Positions 40,544 through 48,286 of a stretch of 64,000 nt of DNA are shown here, piece by piece (the stretch's first letter is position 1; each line of letters starts with the position of its first letter). Below the pieces are notes generated by a model. That model saw nothing but the letters and a program-made list of their open reading frames with translations. It was not told where the DNA came from and did not search any database. The stretch covers positions 2,418,001 to 2,482,000 of the forward strand of contig NZ_CP108476.1 of the NCBI RefSeq assembly GCF_036226465.1, in the 5' to 3' direction. A program made the position numbers and the translations under genes. Source of the DNA: Kitasatospora sp. NBC_01250. GTDB lineage: Bacteria > Actinomycetota > Actinomycetes > Streptomycetales > Streptomycetaceae.

Positions 40544-42343
40544 GTGGTGGCGATGCCCGTGGGCGGCAAAGAGCGCGATCGGCTGACGGTACCTCAGGGG
40601 TTGGCCGCGCTCTCGCTGGATGCGCTGGCGTCCGTCGCGTACGGGCCCGAGGCGATCGTGGTGGTGCTGGCGGTGGCCGGGAGCGAGGGGCTGCGGTACA
40701 CGTTGCCGGTGACGGTGGCGATCGTGGTGCTGCTGGCGGCGCTGACGTTCTCCTACCGGCAGGTCATCGCCGCCTTTCCCAATGGCGGCGGCGCCTACGC
40801 GGTGGCGGGGCGGCACCTGGGGCGGCGGGTCAGTCTGGTGGCCGCGGCCTCGCTGATCATCGACTACGTGCTGAACGTCGCGGTCTCGGTCTCGGCGGGT
40901 GTGGCGGCGCTGACGTCGGCGTTCCCCTCGCTCTACGGCGACCGGGTGTGGTTCTGCGTGCTGGTGCTGGCGCTGATCACCGGGGTGAACCTGTACGGCA
41001 TCGCGGAGTCGGCCAAGGCGCTGATCCTGCCGACGGTCGTCTTCGTCGTCGCGGTCTTCGCCGTGATCGTCGTCGGCCTGCTGCGCGCACACCCGGTGAC
41101 CGAGCCGACGCACCCCGGCCCTGCCACCCAGACCGTCGGGCTGCTGCTCCTGCTCAAGGCCTTCGCCTCCGGCTGCGCGGCGCTGACCGGGGTGGAGGCG
41201 ATCGCCAATGCCGTACCGACCTTCCGCACCCCGCGGGTGCAGCGCGCGCAGCGCACCGAGATCGCGCTCTGCGGGCTGCTCGGGGCGATGCTGATCGGGC
41301 TGTCGGTGCTGATCGGCCGCTTCCACGTGGCGCCGAACAGCACCAGGACGGTGCTCGCCCAGCTCACCGAGGCCTCGCTCGGCCACAACATCGGCTTCTA
41401 CGTCGTGCAGTTCAGCACCGTGGCGCTGCTCGCGCTGGCGGCCAACACCTCGTTCGGCGGCATGCCTGTGCTGACCTCGCTACTGGCCCGTGACCACCAC
41501 GTGCCGCACATCTTCGCACTCCGCGCCGACCGGCAGGTCTACCGGCACGGGGTGCTGGTGCTGGCCGGTGCGGCGCTGGTACTGCTGGTCGTCGCGCAGG
41601 GCGACACGCAGGCGCTGGTACCGGTCTTCGCGATCGGCGTCTTCATCGGCTTCACCATCTCCCAGGTGGGCATGGTGCGGCACTGGCAGCTGGAGCGCGG
41701 TCCCGGCTGGCGCGGCCGGGCGCTGCTCAACGGTGTGGGCGCGGTGCTGACGGCGGCGGCGACGGTGATCGAGCTGATCGCCAAGTTCGGCAAGGGCGGG
41801 TGGCTGGTCTTCCTGGCGGTCGCCGTGCTGGTGCTGCTCTTCGAGTCGGTGCACCGGGCCTACCAGCGGATCGGGCAGGCGCTGCACATCGGCGAGCTGC
41901 CCGGGCCACCGCACGAGCAGCGTTCGCTGGTGATCGTGCCGGTGAGTTCGGCCAACCGGCTGACCCAGGAGGCGCTGTCGACCGCGCTGTCGCTGGGCGA
42001 CGAGGTGCGCGCCGTCACGGTGTCGTATCCGGACGACGAGGGCATGCCGGGCGGGGAGCAGCTGCGCCAGCTCTGGGACCGGTGGCACCCGCAGGTGCCG
42101 CTGACCGTGCTGACCAGCCCCTCGCGCTCGCTGTCCCGGCCGATCGTGGACTACCTGCGGCAGTTGGAGGAGTCGCTGGAACACGACCAGCTGGTGGTGC
42201 TGATCCCCGAGCTGCACCTGCCGCACCCCTGGCAGCGGCTGCTGCAGAACCAGCGCGGGGTGCTGCTGGACCGCGCGATCCGGCGGCACACCGACGCGCT
42301 GATCTGCCGCCTGCGGTACCGCTTGCAGGTGCCGCCGCACTGA
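40544..42343 (+). CDS. APC-superfamily permease, KimA-like potassium importer
   Basis: A 599-residue protein. About 12 membrane segments occupy 20-440, beginning ALSLDALASVAYGPEAIVVV, with FPNGGGAYAVAGRHLG as the unwound TM3 region; a soluble C-terminal domain (about 450-599, SLVIVPVSSANRLTQEALS) follows. This layout matches KimA, a proton-coupled potassium importer with a cytoplasmic UspA-like domain. The start may be GTG 40544, GTG 40547 or ATG 40553; AAAGGA best fits the second. I see no c-di-AMP riboswitch in the 171-nt leader, only a TAGCGT -10-like box at 40501. Confidence 0.85.
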   Translation: MVAMPVGGKERDRLTVPQGLAALSLDALASVAYGPEAIVVVLAVAGSEGLRYTLPVTVAIVVLLAALTFSYRQVIAAFPNGGGAYAVAGRHLGRRVSLVAAASLIIDYVLNVAVSVSAGVAALTSAFPSLYGDRVWFCVLVLALITGVNLYGIAESAKALILPTVVFVVAVFAVIVVGLLRAHPVTEPTHPGPATQTVGLLLLLKAFASGCAALTGVEAIANAVPTFRTPRVQRAQRTEIALCGLLGAMLIGLSVLIGRFHVAPNSTRTVLAQLTEASLGHNIGFYVVQFSTVALLALAANTSFGGMPVLTSLLARDHHVPHIFALRADRQVYRHGVLVLAGAALVLLVVAQGDTQALVPVFAIGVFIGFTISQVGMVRHWQLERGPGWRGRALLNGVGAVLTAAATVIELIAKFGKGGWLVFLAVAVLVLLFESVHRAYQRIGQALHIGELPGPPHEQRSLVIVPVSSANRLTQEALSTALSLGDEVRAVTVSYPDDEGMPGGEQLRQLWDRWHPQVPLTVLTSPSRSLSRPIVDYLRQLEESLEHDQLVVLIPELHLPHPWQRLLQNQRGVLLDRAIRRHTDALICRLRYRLQVPPH

Positions 42344-42485
42344 GGCGCACTGACGGCGCACTGACGGCGTCTCTGTCGTGGGTTGCACGGTACGGGTGTT
42401 CGTGCTGATCCACCTACCCGTCAGTTCAGCACTGACAGCGAGGGCCCCGCCCATGCGCCCTGATCGACACACGGACGGGACTGGT

Positions 42486-43265
42486 TCACCCCAACAGCGC
42501 GCGGTACCGGGCGTTCTCCTCCTCTGCATGTGTGCCGAAACGGATCGTTGCGTCGTCGGTGACCACACGTACGAATGTGCCCTTGGTGGCTTGGCCGGCG
42601 CGCTCCCACTCGGGGAACCTGCTGAGCCACGTACGGGCATCCTGGGGCTTCCAGCCGTAACCCATGAGTCGGACGGCCATCTGTGCAGCGTCCGCCCAAG
42701 CGGGCCCGATAGCCGGCATGGCCCAGTCGACCAGGTAGCCGCGCTGAGACACGATCAAGAGATTGTGCGGGTTGGTGTCAGTATGCAGCAGCGATGAGCC
42801 GTCAAGCGCTCTATAGTCCCCGGGCCCGAGAGTCTGACGGTACCGCTCAACCAGCAACGGGACGATGCCGCCCTTGGGTGGGCGACATGAACCAACACGC
42901 TTGAGCGTGTCAGCCACTACCACAGCGTCGCGAGTTTGGGGCGTGAGGTCCGCGTGCCGGCCACTCACATAGTTAAAGGCGATCAGGTGCCACCCATCGG
43001 CAACAGCTTCCCAGCGAAGCGCCGGACCCACCCGCGCGACTGCTGCGTTGACGTCAGCTTCCATGCGCTGTGCTTCCACGCCGCTGCGATCAGAGACCGG
43101 CGTACCCTTCAGAAACAGCGTCTCCGTTGCCGTTGAGAGGATGAGTGCCGTTCGGCAGGTGATCCCATCTTCCACGGTTTTTGCAGAGATCACCTCTCCT
43201 TCTCGCTCCCTGACCAATCTCCTTACTGACTGTGGGAGTTCACCCCAGGTGACATGAGGCTCCAT
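42486..43265 (-). CDS. Aminoglycoside phosphotransferase-like kinase-fold protein
   Basis: A 259-residue APH/choline-kinase-fold protein. SSLLHTDTNPHNLLI near 165 is the Brenner motif with Thr in place of Gly/Val and catalytic Asp; YLVDWAMPAIGPAWADAA is the metal-binding DxA strand (normally IDW/IDF). The N-lobe Lys appears as TLFLKG. It lies at the end of a run of tiny Cys-rich genes. Such Streptomyces proteins are rarely true resistance enzymes. Confidence 0.8.
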   Translation of the reverse strand: MEPHVTWGELPQSVRRLVREREGEVISAKTVEDGITCRTALILSTATETLFLKGTPVSDRSGVEAQRMEADVNAAVARVGPALRWEAVADGWHLIAFNYVSGRHADLTPQTRDAVVVADTLKRVGSCRPPKGGIVPLLVERYRQTLGPGDYRALDGSSLLHTDTNPHNLLIVSQRGYLVDWAMPAIGPAWADAAQMAVRLMGYGWKPQDARTWLSRFPEWERAGQATKGTFVRVVTDDATIRFGTHAEEENARYRALLG

Positions 43266-43328
43266 GGCGCAATCCCTCCTGCAAGGGGGAGGGAACCCAA
43301 TTGGGCGCCCTCCCCCGGATTCACGTGC

Positions 43329-43451
43329 TCAGCCCAGCGTGGCACCGCACTTGACGCACCTCATCTTGGCGCTCCACATCTGGTACTGGTGGTCTCCGCC
43401 CGCCGGGCAGGAGCCGTTCTCGAGGATGTGCGCCGTGATCTTGGGTCGCAT
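43329..43451 (-). CDS. 40-residue Cys-containing peptide
   Basis: Begins MRPKITAHILENGSCP with AAAGGA upstream and ends KMRCVKCGATLG, a C-terminal CxxC knuckle with a further Cys and several His. It may be a zinc-knuckle protein. It is co-directional with similar micro-genes and followed 64 nt later by the phosphotransferase-like gene. Function unknown. Confidence 0.6.
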   Translation of the reverse strand: MRPKITAHILENGSCPAGGDHQYQMWSAKMRCVKCGATLG

Positions 43452-43556
43452 GACCGTACGTCCTTTCGTGAGGTTGATGAACCTTTCGGACCCGCCCCGG
43501 CGTCCGGTCCTCGCGAGCACTGTGCGAGCCCCGTCCCGGGTGCTGAGGCGCGAGAT

Positions 43557-43685
43557 TCAGCCGGTGCAGATCCGCACCTTGCCGGGCTCCGACCCGAGTC
43601 GTACTCCGGTCCCCCGGCAGAACGGGCAGTTGGGGTTGCCGGCGCTCTGCAGGAGAACCTTCCAGATAGCGTTCTTGTACGGCAT
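43557..43685 (-). CDS. 42-residue Cys-containing peptide
   Basis: Begins MPYKNAIWKVLLQSAG, then NCPFCRGTGVRLG and a terminal Cys (KVRICTG), giving a CxxC plus GTG loop as in DnaJ-type zinc knuckles. Ribosome site weak (GGATGG). Part of the micro-gene run. Confidence 0.5.
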   Translation of the reverse strand: MPYKNAIWKVLLQSAGNPNCPFCRGTGVRLGSEPGKVRICTG

Positions 43686-43768
43686 GTGTCCATCCATTCT
43701 TGGGAGTTGGACGGGTTGCCCGTCGGCATGTCCCCGAGGGATGAGCCCACGGGCAAACCGGTGCCGGG

Positions 43769-43846
43769 TCAGTAGAGGATCCGTCGGCAGATGCCCGGCA
43801 GGCAGTCGGACCCGCAGACGGGGCACCGCTGGGGCGGCGTGGCCAA
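43769..43846 (-). CDS. 25-residue Cys-rich peptide (possible)
   Basis: A TTG at 43846 preceded by AAAGGAG opens a frame encoding QRCPVCGSDCLPGICRRIL, with four Cys in a CxxC-x3-C-x4-C pattern. An in-frame ATG at 43861 gives 30 residues but has no ribosome site. Pattern and position match the neighbouring zinc-knuckle micro-genes. Confidence 0.45.
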   Translation of the reverse strand: MATPPQRCPVCGSDCLPGICRRILY

Positions 43847-43930
43847 GGGCACTCCTTTCATGGTGTCGAAGGGTTCGGGATCCGCCCGGCGTCGGGGAAG
43901 CAACTGAGGGCGCCGGGAGGCTTGTTCCTG

Positions 43931-44140
43931 TCAGGGAGACGGAAAGGTCTGCACGATGGCACGGGCCCGTTCACACCGCGCGAGGCGCGCGTGCTCGCGT
44001 CTCAGTACGCGTTCGTCCACCAGGGCGGATCTGTCGTGCGCCGCCTTGGCCGTCTTCTGCCGCGCATCCAGCTCGTCGCAGCGCGGGCAGGGCGACGTGG
44101 GCGGTGCACAGGCATCACGAGGGTCGACCGGCTCAGCCAT
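43931..44140 (-). CDS. 69-residue polar helical protein
   Basis: Begins MAEPVDPRDACAPPTSPCPRC (Cys-x2-Cys after an earlier Cys), then a highly charged helix (Arg, Glu, Ala, His). Its ATG overlaps the NUDIX stop by 8 nt, strong evidence for coupled translation. No domain recognised. Confidence 0.6.
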   Translation of the reverse strand: MAEPVDPRDACAPPTSPCPRCDELDARQKTAKAAHDRSALVDERVLRREHARLARCERARAIVQTFPSP

Positions 44141-44645
44141 GCAAGCCGTCGCCGACGGCCCGGCCGTGGTCCAGCAGCGGGAGGCGGAGGCCGACTTGGG
44201 CAGCGGCGTAGGCCTGACGGATGCGCCGTTCCTGGTAGGGCACCGTGTACCCGCCGAGCTGCTCCAGGGGCACCCAGGTGATGCCGGACAGTTCGTCGGA
44301 CGCGGTCGCGGGGATCGCGATGGACCCCGCTTCGGCGGGCGTGAGCGTGCCGCCGTCCACGACGATGTTGAAGCCCTCGGCGGAGCTGCCGTCGTCGCCG
44401 GCCGGGACCTGGTCGAGGGCGAGGTAGTGCGTGATCTCGCGGATCAGGCCCGTCTCCTCCTTCAACTCCCGGGCCGCCGCGTCGGAGACCTTCTCGCCCT
44501 GGTGGGCGGCGCCGCCGGGGAGGGTCCAGCCTTCCTTGTAGGTCGGCTTGACCAGCAGTACGGCTCCGGTGAGCGTGCGCACCAGGACCACGGCGCCGAT
44601 ACGACGGCGGGGCGGGCTCGCGGAGTCAACATCACAGTGGGCCAT
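44133..44645 (-). CDS. NUDIX hydrolase
   Basis: A 170-residue protein. RRRIGAVVLVRTLTGAVLLV leads to the NUDIX box GGAAHQGEKVSDAAARELKE followed by ETGL (about 46-69), complete for metal and catalysis. The family cleaves nucleoside diphosphates linked to another moiety. GAGGAAGG fixes the ATG at 44645. It is surrounded by micro-genes and is the only clear enzyme in the middle of that run. Confidence 0.9.
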   Translation of the reverse strand: MAHCDVDSASPPRRRIGAVVLVRTLTGAVLLVKPTYKEGWTLPGGAAHQGEKVSDAAARELKEETGLIREITHYLALDQVPAGDDGSSAEGFNIVVDGGTLTPAEAGSIAIPATASDELSGITWVPLEQLGGYTVPYQERRIRQAYAAAQVGLRLPLLDHGRAVGDGLHG

Positions 44646-44752
44646 GGTGGTGCCTTCCTCGGGGGAAGTGCCCTGGCGGTGTTCACCAGGGCACCCCGTG
44701 TTGGTGGCCGCGCTACTGGCGGCGCGACACGGGAGTCCGTTCGGGTTCTCAA

Positions 44753-44977
44753 TTACTTCTGGTTGTACGGAAATTGAGCCGACATCCGGATGCGGTGGAG
44801 GTAGCGCGCTGCCCGCTCGAATCCGACCAAGCAGAAGGGCAGCGTCACCAACTGGTTCTCTGGGGTCGGAATTTGCGGCCCTGGAGCAACCAATGCGCGA
44901 CGGTCGCAGCAGATGCAGCGACCCGGGCGCCACTGGTGCGAGGGCGGCAGGGCAATCGGTTCGGGATCGTCAGCCAT
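44753..44977 (-). CDS. 74-residue Cys-containing protein
   Basis: Begins MADDPEPIALPPSHQW, then PGRCICCDRRAL (CxCC) and NQLVTLPFCLVGFERAARYL. Its ATG overlaps the stop of the preceding gene by 8 nt. No domain recognised; belongs to the micro-gene run. Confidence 0.55.
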   Translation of the reverse strand: MADDPEPIALPPSHQWRPGRCICCDRRALVAPGPQIPTPENQLVTLPFCLVGFERAARYLHRIRMSAQFPYNQK

Positions 44978-45164
44978 CGTGATCGGCTTGCGCGCCGAGG
45001 TCACCGCCGCGCGGATTCGGGCAGGTGGGGGCATGGGCGTCGCGCAGTCGGACGATGGCCGCGACCTGATGGGTGTTACCGGCGTACGTGCAGGCCATCG
45101 CGTCCAGGTACTGGCAGCTGTCGCAGTCACCGGCGGTCCCGGCCGGGCGGTCGGGAGTGGTCAC
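44970..45164 (-). CDS. 64-residue Cys-containing protein
   Basis: Starts at a GTG overlapping the previous stop (TAGTG). Residues 13-25 read CDSCQYLDAMACT, then VAAIVRLRDAHAPTCPNP, four Cys and a His in a zinc-ribbon-like spacing. Coupled on both sides, so almost certainly expressed if the run is transcribed. Confidence 0.6.
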   Translation of the reverse strand: MTTPDRPAGTAGDCDSCQYLDAMACTYAGNTHQVAAIVRLRDAHAPTCPNPRGGDLGAQADHDG

Positions 45165-45469
45165 TACGCCGCGTCCTTGTCCGGGCAGTTGCTGCTGCCG
45201 CACTCGCAGAACGGCCAGTCGACCGGGGCGCGCCTGCGACCAACGGCGTCCGCCATGGTGGGGCTGTACTCGGCCAGGATCGCCGCCGATTCCTCGGGGC
45301 TGACCCGCCGGCGCGGTCTCGTCGGCGGGGCGGTGTCGGGGACGTCGACCACCAGGGCGACGGGCTGGGCGGCCGTGGCACTGTCGCTGGTACAAGTGGC
45401 CTTGATCGCACGCCCGTTCGCCTCGGGATCGCACTGCGCTTGTGGGGGCGTTCTGCGCGTACTCACCAT
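45164..45469 (-). CDS. 101-residue protein, first gene of the micro-gene run
   Basis: Starts at ATG 45469 (or the next codon, GTG) after GAGAGGAGC. The centre is Pro/Arg-rich (PRRRVSPEESAAILAEYSPT) and the C-terminus VDWPFCECGSSNCPDKDAA holds three Cys. It is divergent from the Scr1-like regulator across about 100 nt with a palindrome near its start. Confidence 0.6.
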   Translation of the reverse strand: MVSTRRTPPQAQCDPEANGRAIKATCTSDSATAAQPVALVVDVPDTAPPTRPRRRVSPEESAAILAEYSPTMADAVGRRRAPVDWPFCECGSSNCPDKDAA

Positions 45470-45480
45470 CGCTCCTCTCC

Positions 45481-45496
45481 GTAGTGGTTCCACTAC
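45481..45496. promoter_or_regulatory. Palindrome at the divergent Scr1/micro-gene promoter
   Basis: GTAGTGGTTCCACTAC has 7-bp arms around TT and lies 12 nt upstream of the first micro-gene. It could be the operator of the adjacent XRE regulator. Confidence 0.45.
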
Positions 45497-45573
45497 CAAG
45501 GATCGGCACGACCCCGTACGCTCGCTAGTGTTTTGACCTTGACAGCTCTGTCGCGTTAAGGAGTTCGACGATC

Positions 45574-46404
45574 TTGAGCGATAACGACGCTGCCCCTCAG
45601 TCATCTCCACACGTGCGCTTCGGCCTGGAACTGCGCAGGTCACGGCGGGCTAGGCAGTGGTCACAGGTGGAGCTTGGGAAGCGCTTGGGCTACACCGGCG
45701 CGTTCGTCTCGTACCTCGAACGAGCTAAGCGAGCTCCAACACGCGAGGTTGCTGTTAAGGCCGATGAGGTCTTCGAAACCGGGCAGAAGTTCTATGAGTT
45801 GTGGCGCAAGTACACACGCGCGGCGCTACTGGAAGGGTTCCCCGAGTTCGCGGATGCGGAGGCCAAGTGTCGCCGCCTGCGAACAGTTGGCTTGATCATC
45901 GTTCCTGGTCTGTTCCAGACACCGGCTTATGCCGCAGCTCTCGCGCACGCGGCGGTCCGACGGGGGGCCATCACCCAGACCGAGGCAGACGAACGAATCG
46001 AGTACCTGGCTGTCCGTCAAGAGCTGCTTAACCAGAAGGCGCCACCGGTTCTCCATGCAGTGCTTGAGGAGGGGTGTCTGCACCGGGCTATCGGGGGGCA
46101 CCAGGTAATGGCGGAGCAGCTGCGTCATCTTGAGGAACTGGCACAACGCCCGAACATCACAATTCAGATTGCCCCCTTCAGCCTCGGGGAGAACCTGACG
46201 TTCACCTTGCCGGTTGTGCTGCTTGACCTCCCGGACCACTCTGTAGTTGGGTACGCCGAATCAATCGCCAAGGGCCACCTTGAGCGGTCGCGCGCAGCCG
46301 TGACGGCTTGGTCCAGGGAGTACGATCACCTGCTAGTGGAAGCGCTGCCCCGGGCGCCATCCCTCGCACTGATCCGTAAGGCGCGAAAGGAAATTCAGCC
46401 ATGA
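45574..46404 (+). CDS. Scr1-like XRE regulator with DUF5753
   Basis: A 276-residue protein starting at TTG 45574 (AAGGAG 10 nt upstream). The XRE helix-turn-helix (WSQVELGKRLGYTGAFVSYL) is near 29-48 and the DUF5753 region spans about 95-265 (VPGLFQTPAYAAAL, RPNITIQIAPF). Scr1-type proteins act as activators paired with a DUF397 partner encoded just downstream, here coupled by an ATGA overlap. Confidence 0.92.
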   Translation: MSDNDAAPQSSPHVRFGLELRRSRRARQWSQVELGKRLGYTGAFVSYLERAKRAPTREVAVKADEVFETGQKFYELWRKYTRAALLEGFPEFADAEAKCRRLRTVGLIIVPGLFQTPAYAAALAHAAVRRGAITQTEADERIEYLAVRQELLNQKAPPVLHAVLEEGCLHRAIGGHQVMAEQLRHLEELAQRPNITIQIAPFSLGENLTFTLPVVLLDLPDHSVVGYAESIAKGHLERSRAAVTAWSREYDHLLVEALPRAPSLALIRKARKEIQP

Positions 46405-46613
46405 ACGACCGCGTAGACCTGTCCGGCGCCTCCTGGTTCAAGTCGTCCTACAGTAACAACGGCGGCGACTGCATCGAGGTAGCCCCGAACTTCCCGGGCC
46501 TCGCTCCCGTCCGTGACTCGAAGAATCCCGAGGGGGGCGCCCTGATCTTCGGCGCCGACGCGTTCGCTTCGTTCGTCACCGAGGTCAAGGCGGGCACCTT
46601 CGGCACCGTCTGA
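46401..46613 (+). CDS. DUF397 protein, copy 1
   Basis: A 70-residue protein: DLSGASWFKSSYSNNGGDCIEVA and VRDSKNPEGGALIFGADAF are the DUF397 signature. In characterised Streptomyces pairs (for example Scr1/Scr2, WhiJ-type loci) the small protein restrains the XRE partner. Its 3' half lies in a 195-bp direct repeat shared with copy 2. Confidence 0.92.
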   Translation: MNDRVDLSGASWFKSSYSNNGGDCIEVAPNFPGLAPVRDSKNPEGGALIFGADAFASFVTEVKAGTFGTV

Positions 46614-46700
46614 CCCACTCCACCACTGATCCCCTGCGTAGCCAATCGCCGCGCAGGGGCTCAGTGCTTGGAGCGGTCAGGCGATCACTGCGGGAGCACT
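46506..46700 (+). repeat. 195-bp direct repeat, copy 1
   Basis: Nearly identical to 47095-47289, same length, with only a few substitutions, mostly in the non-coding part. It spans the 3' half of the DUF397 gene, a terminator and the following spacer up to GGGAGCACT. Confidence 0.9.
46631..46659 (+). terminator. Hairpin terminator after DUF397 copy 1
   Basis: CCCCTGCG (46631-46638) pairs with CGCAGGGG (46652-46659) 18 nt after the stop codon. Confidence 0.6.
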
Positions 46701-47006
46701 ATGGCCGAGCAACTGGCGTGGCTGGAAGAACTCGCGCTTCGGCCCAACATCACCATCCAGGTAGCCCCCTTCGAGATGGGGGAGCACAGGCCGTTTGCCT
46801 GTCCGCTCACCCTCCTGAGCATGGCCGACCACACGATGGTTGCCTACAGCGAATCACAGCAGCGCGGCTACCTGGAGCGTAGTCGGGAGCCCGTTGCCGC
46901 ATGGGACAGGGACTACGATCAGCTCGTAGTGGAGTCGCTGCCAAAGATGGCTTCGCTGGCGAGAATCCGTGCGGTTCGTGAGGAGCTAGGGAAGTATGAA
47001 CGTTGA
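46701..47006 (+). pseudogene. Headless DUF5753 fragment (remnant of a second Scr1-like gene)
   Basis: The frame aligns with the last ~100 residues of the intact Scr1-like protein (MAEQLxxLEELAxRPNITIQ, AYSESQQRGYLERSREPVAAW), but no helix-turn-helix or N-terminal half exists upstream; instead it abuts the 195-bp repeat. Its end still overlaps the next DUF397 start, as in the intact pair. The ATG at 46701 could allow a 101-residue stub, but there is no clear ribosome site. Likely a deletion product of recombination between duplicated pairs. Confidence 0.75.
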
Positions 47007-47202
47007 CCTGTCCGGCGCCGCCTGGCGCAAGAGCACTCACAGTGACAACGGCGGCCAGTGCATCGAAGTTGCTGACGGGTTCCCCGGTGTCATGCCCGTC
47101 CGTGACTCGAAGAATCCCGAGGGGGGCGCCCTGGTCTTCGGCGCCGACGCGTTCGCTTCGTTCGTCACCGAGGTCAAGGCGGGCACCTTCGGCACCGTCT
47201 GA
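46996..47202 (+). CDS. DUF397 protein, copy 2
   Basis: A 68-residue protein, DLSGAAWRKSTHSDNGGQCI then VRDSKNPEGGALVFGADAF. The N-terminal half differs from copy 1 while the C-terminal 35 residues differ at one position, matching the nucleotide repeat boundary. It overlaps the DUF5753 remnant by 11 nt and may now lack a dedicated XRE partner. Confidence 0.88.
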   Translation: MNVDLSGAAWRKSTHSDNGGQCIEVADGFPGVMPVRDSKNPEGGALVFGADAFASFVTEVKAGTFGTV

Positions 47203-47289
47203 CCCACTCCCCCACGGAGCCCCTGCGTAGCCGATCGCCGCGCAGGGGCTCAGTGCTTGGAGCGGTCAGGCGATCACTGCGGGAGCACT
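47095..47289 (+). repeat. 195-bp direct repeat, copy 2
   Basis: Partner of 46506-46700. After GGGAGCACT the two copies diverge at once, into the DUF5753 remnant (copy 1) or unrelated spacer (copy 2). Confidence 0.9.
47220..47248 (+). terminator. Hairpin terminator after DUF397 copy 2
   Basis: CCCCTGCG (47220-47227) with CGCAGGGG (47241-47248), duplicated with the 195-bp repeat. Confidence 0.6.
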
Positions 47290-47393
47290 GACGACGCACC
47301 AGCTGTGCCTTCCCGCTCCTCACCGCTCCTACCTGGGCCGATAAGCTGTCCAAACGCACAGGGGCGGGGCCACAGGGACGGGGGCACGGGGCA

Positions 47394-48242
47394 GTGGAGA
47401 CGACCGAGCAGCGGCGTGAGCTGGCGGCCTTCCTGCGCAGCCGGCGCGCCCGGATCAGCCCCCAGGCCGCCGGGGTGCCGTACAGCAGCGGGACGCGGCG
47501 CACCCCGGGGCTGCGCCGCGAGGAGGTGGCCGCGCTCGCCGGGGTGAGCGTGAGTTGGTACACCTGGTTGGAGCAGGCGCGCCGGATCAAGGTCTCCCGG
47601 CAGGTGCTGAACAGCCTGGCCCGGGTGTTGCAGCTGGACGCCATCGAGACCGGGCACCTGTTCCGGCTGGCCGGCGAGGTCCTGCCCAGCGACTCACCGC
47701 TCTGCACCAGGGAGCAGGTCCCCGCCCTCTACCTCTCCTTCCTCGCGCAGTTGGGCCCGCTGCCGGCCTGCATCACCAACCACCGCTTCGACGTGCTGGC
47801 GTGGAACGACGGCTACGCCACGCTGTTCCCGGGGTTCGCCGCGCTTCCGCCCGAGCGCCGCAACAACCTGGTCGTCGCCTTCGACCCGCTCTTCCGCGAC
47901 CTCTTCGAGGACTGGGCGCACTCCGCGGAGCAGGCTGTCGCGCTCTTCCGGGCCCAGGCGGCGGACCAGTTGGTCCGGCCCGAGTACGCCGAGCTGGTCG
48001 GGCAGCTGTCCCAGGAGAGCGCCGAGTTCCGTGAGCTGTGGCAGCGGATGGACCTGCGGATCGGCAGTCCGGCCGCGCAGGTCTTCCGGCACCCGGCCCT
48101 CGGCCGGATCGAACTGGGGGCCGTCAAGCTCCGGTTGGCGGGCGCCGAGGCCACCCTGGTCGCCTACCAGCCGCTGGACGGCTCCGGACTGATGCCCCGG
48201 CTGGCCGAGTTGGTCGAGCGGGTCGGCGAGCCGACCCGCTGA
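47394..48242 (+). CDS. MmyB-type XRE transcriptional regulator
   Basis: A 282-residue protein starting at a GTG. GVPYSSGTRRTPGLRREEVA and LAGVSVSWYTWLEQARRI form the XRE domain near 27-65; the C-terminal MmyB-like ligand domain runs about 100-275 (ITNHRFDVLAWNDGYATLF, FRHPALGRIELGAVKLRLAG). Such proteins often control an adjacent short-chain dehydrogenase; here the convergent SDR at 48287 is the neighbour, though it is not divergent. Confidence 0.9.
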   Translation: METTEQRRELAAFLRSRRARISPQAAGVPYSSGTRRTPGLRREEVAALAGVSVSWYTWLEQARRIKVSRQVLNSLARVLQLDAIETGHLFRLAGEVLPSDSPLCTREQVPALYLSFLAQLGPLPACITNHRFDVLAWNDGYATLFPGFAALPPERRNNLVVAFDPLFRDLFEDWAHSAEQAVALFRAQAADQLVRPEYAELVGQLSQESAEFRELWQRMDLRIGSPAAQVFRHPALGRIELGAVKLRLAGAEATLVAYQPLDGSGLMPRLAELVERVGEPTR

Positions 48243-48248
48243 CCATCC

Positions 48249-48267
48249 GGCCGCCAACCGGGCGGCC
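48249..48267. terminator. Hairpin between convergent genes
   Basis: GGCCGCC (48249-48255) pairs with GGCGGCC (48261-48267), loop AACCG, between the MmyB-like and SDR genes. Confidence 0.5.
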
Positions 48268-48286
48268 ATCCGAGCCGCCGCCCCGG

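Noticed and set aside
39300..48242. Integrated prophage or conjugative element
   Set aside because: No integrase, structural, replication or transfer genes and no tRNA or attachment repeats were found, although the gene content looks accessory.
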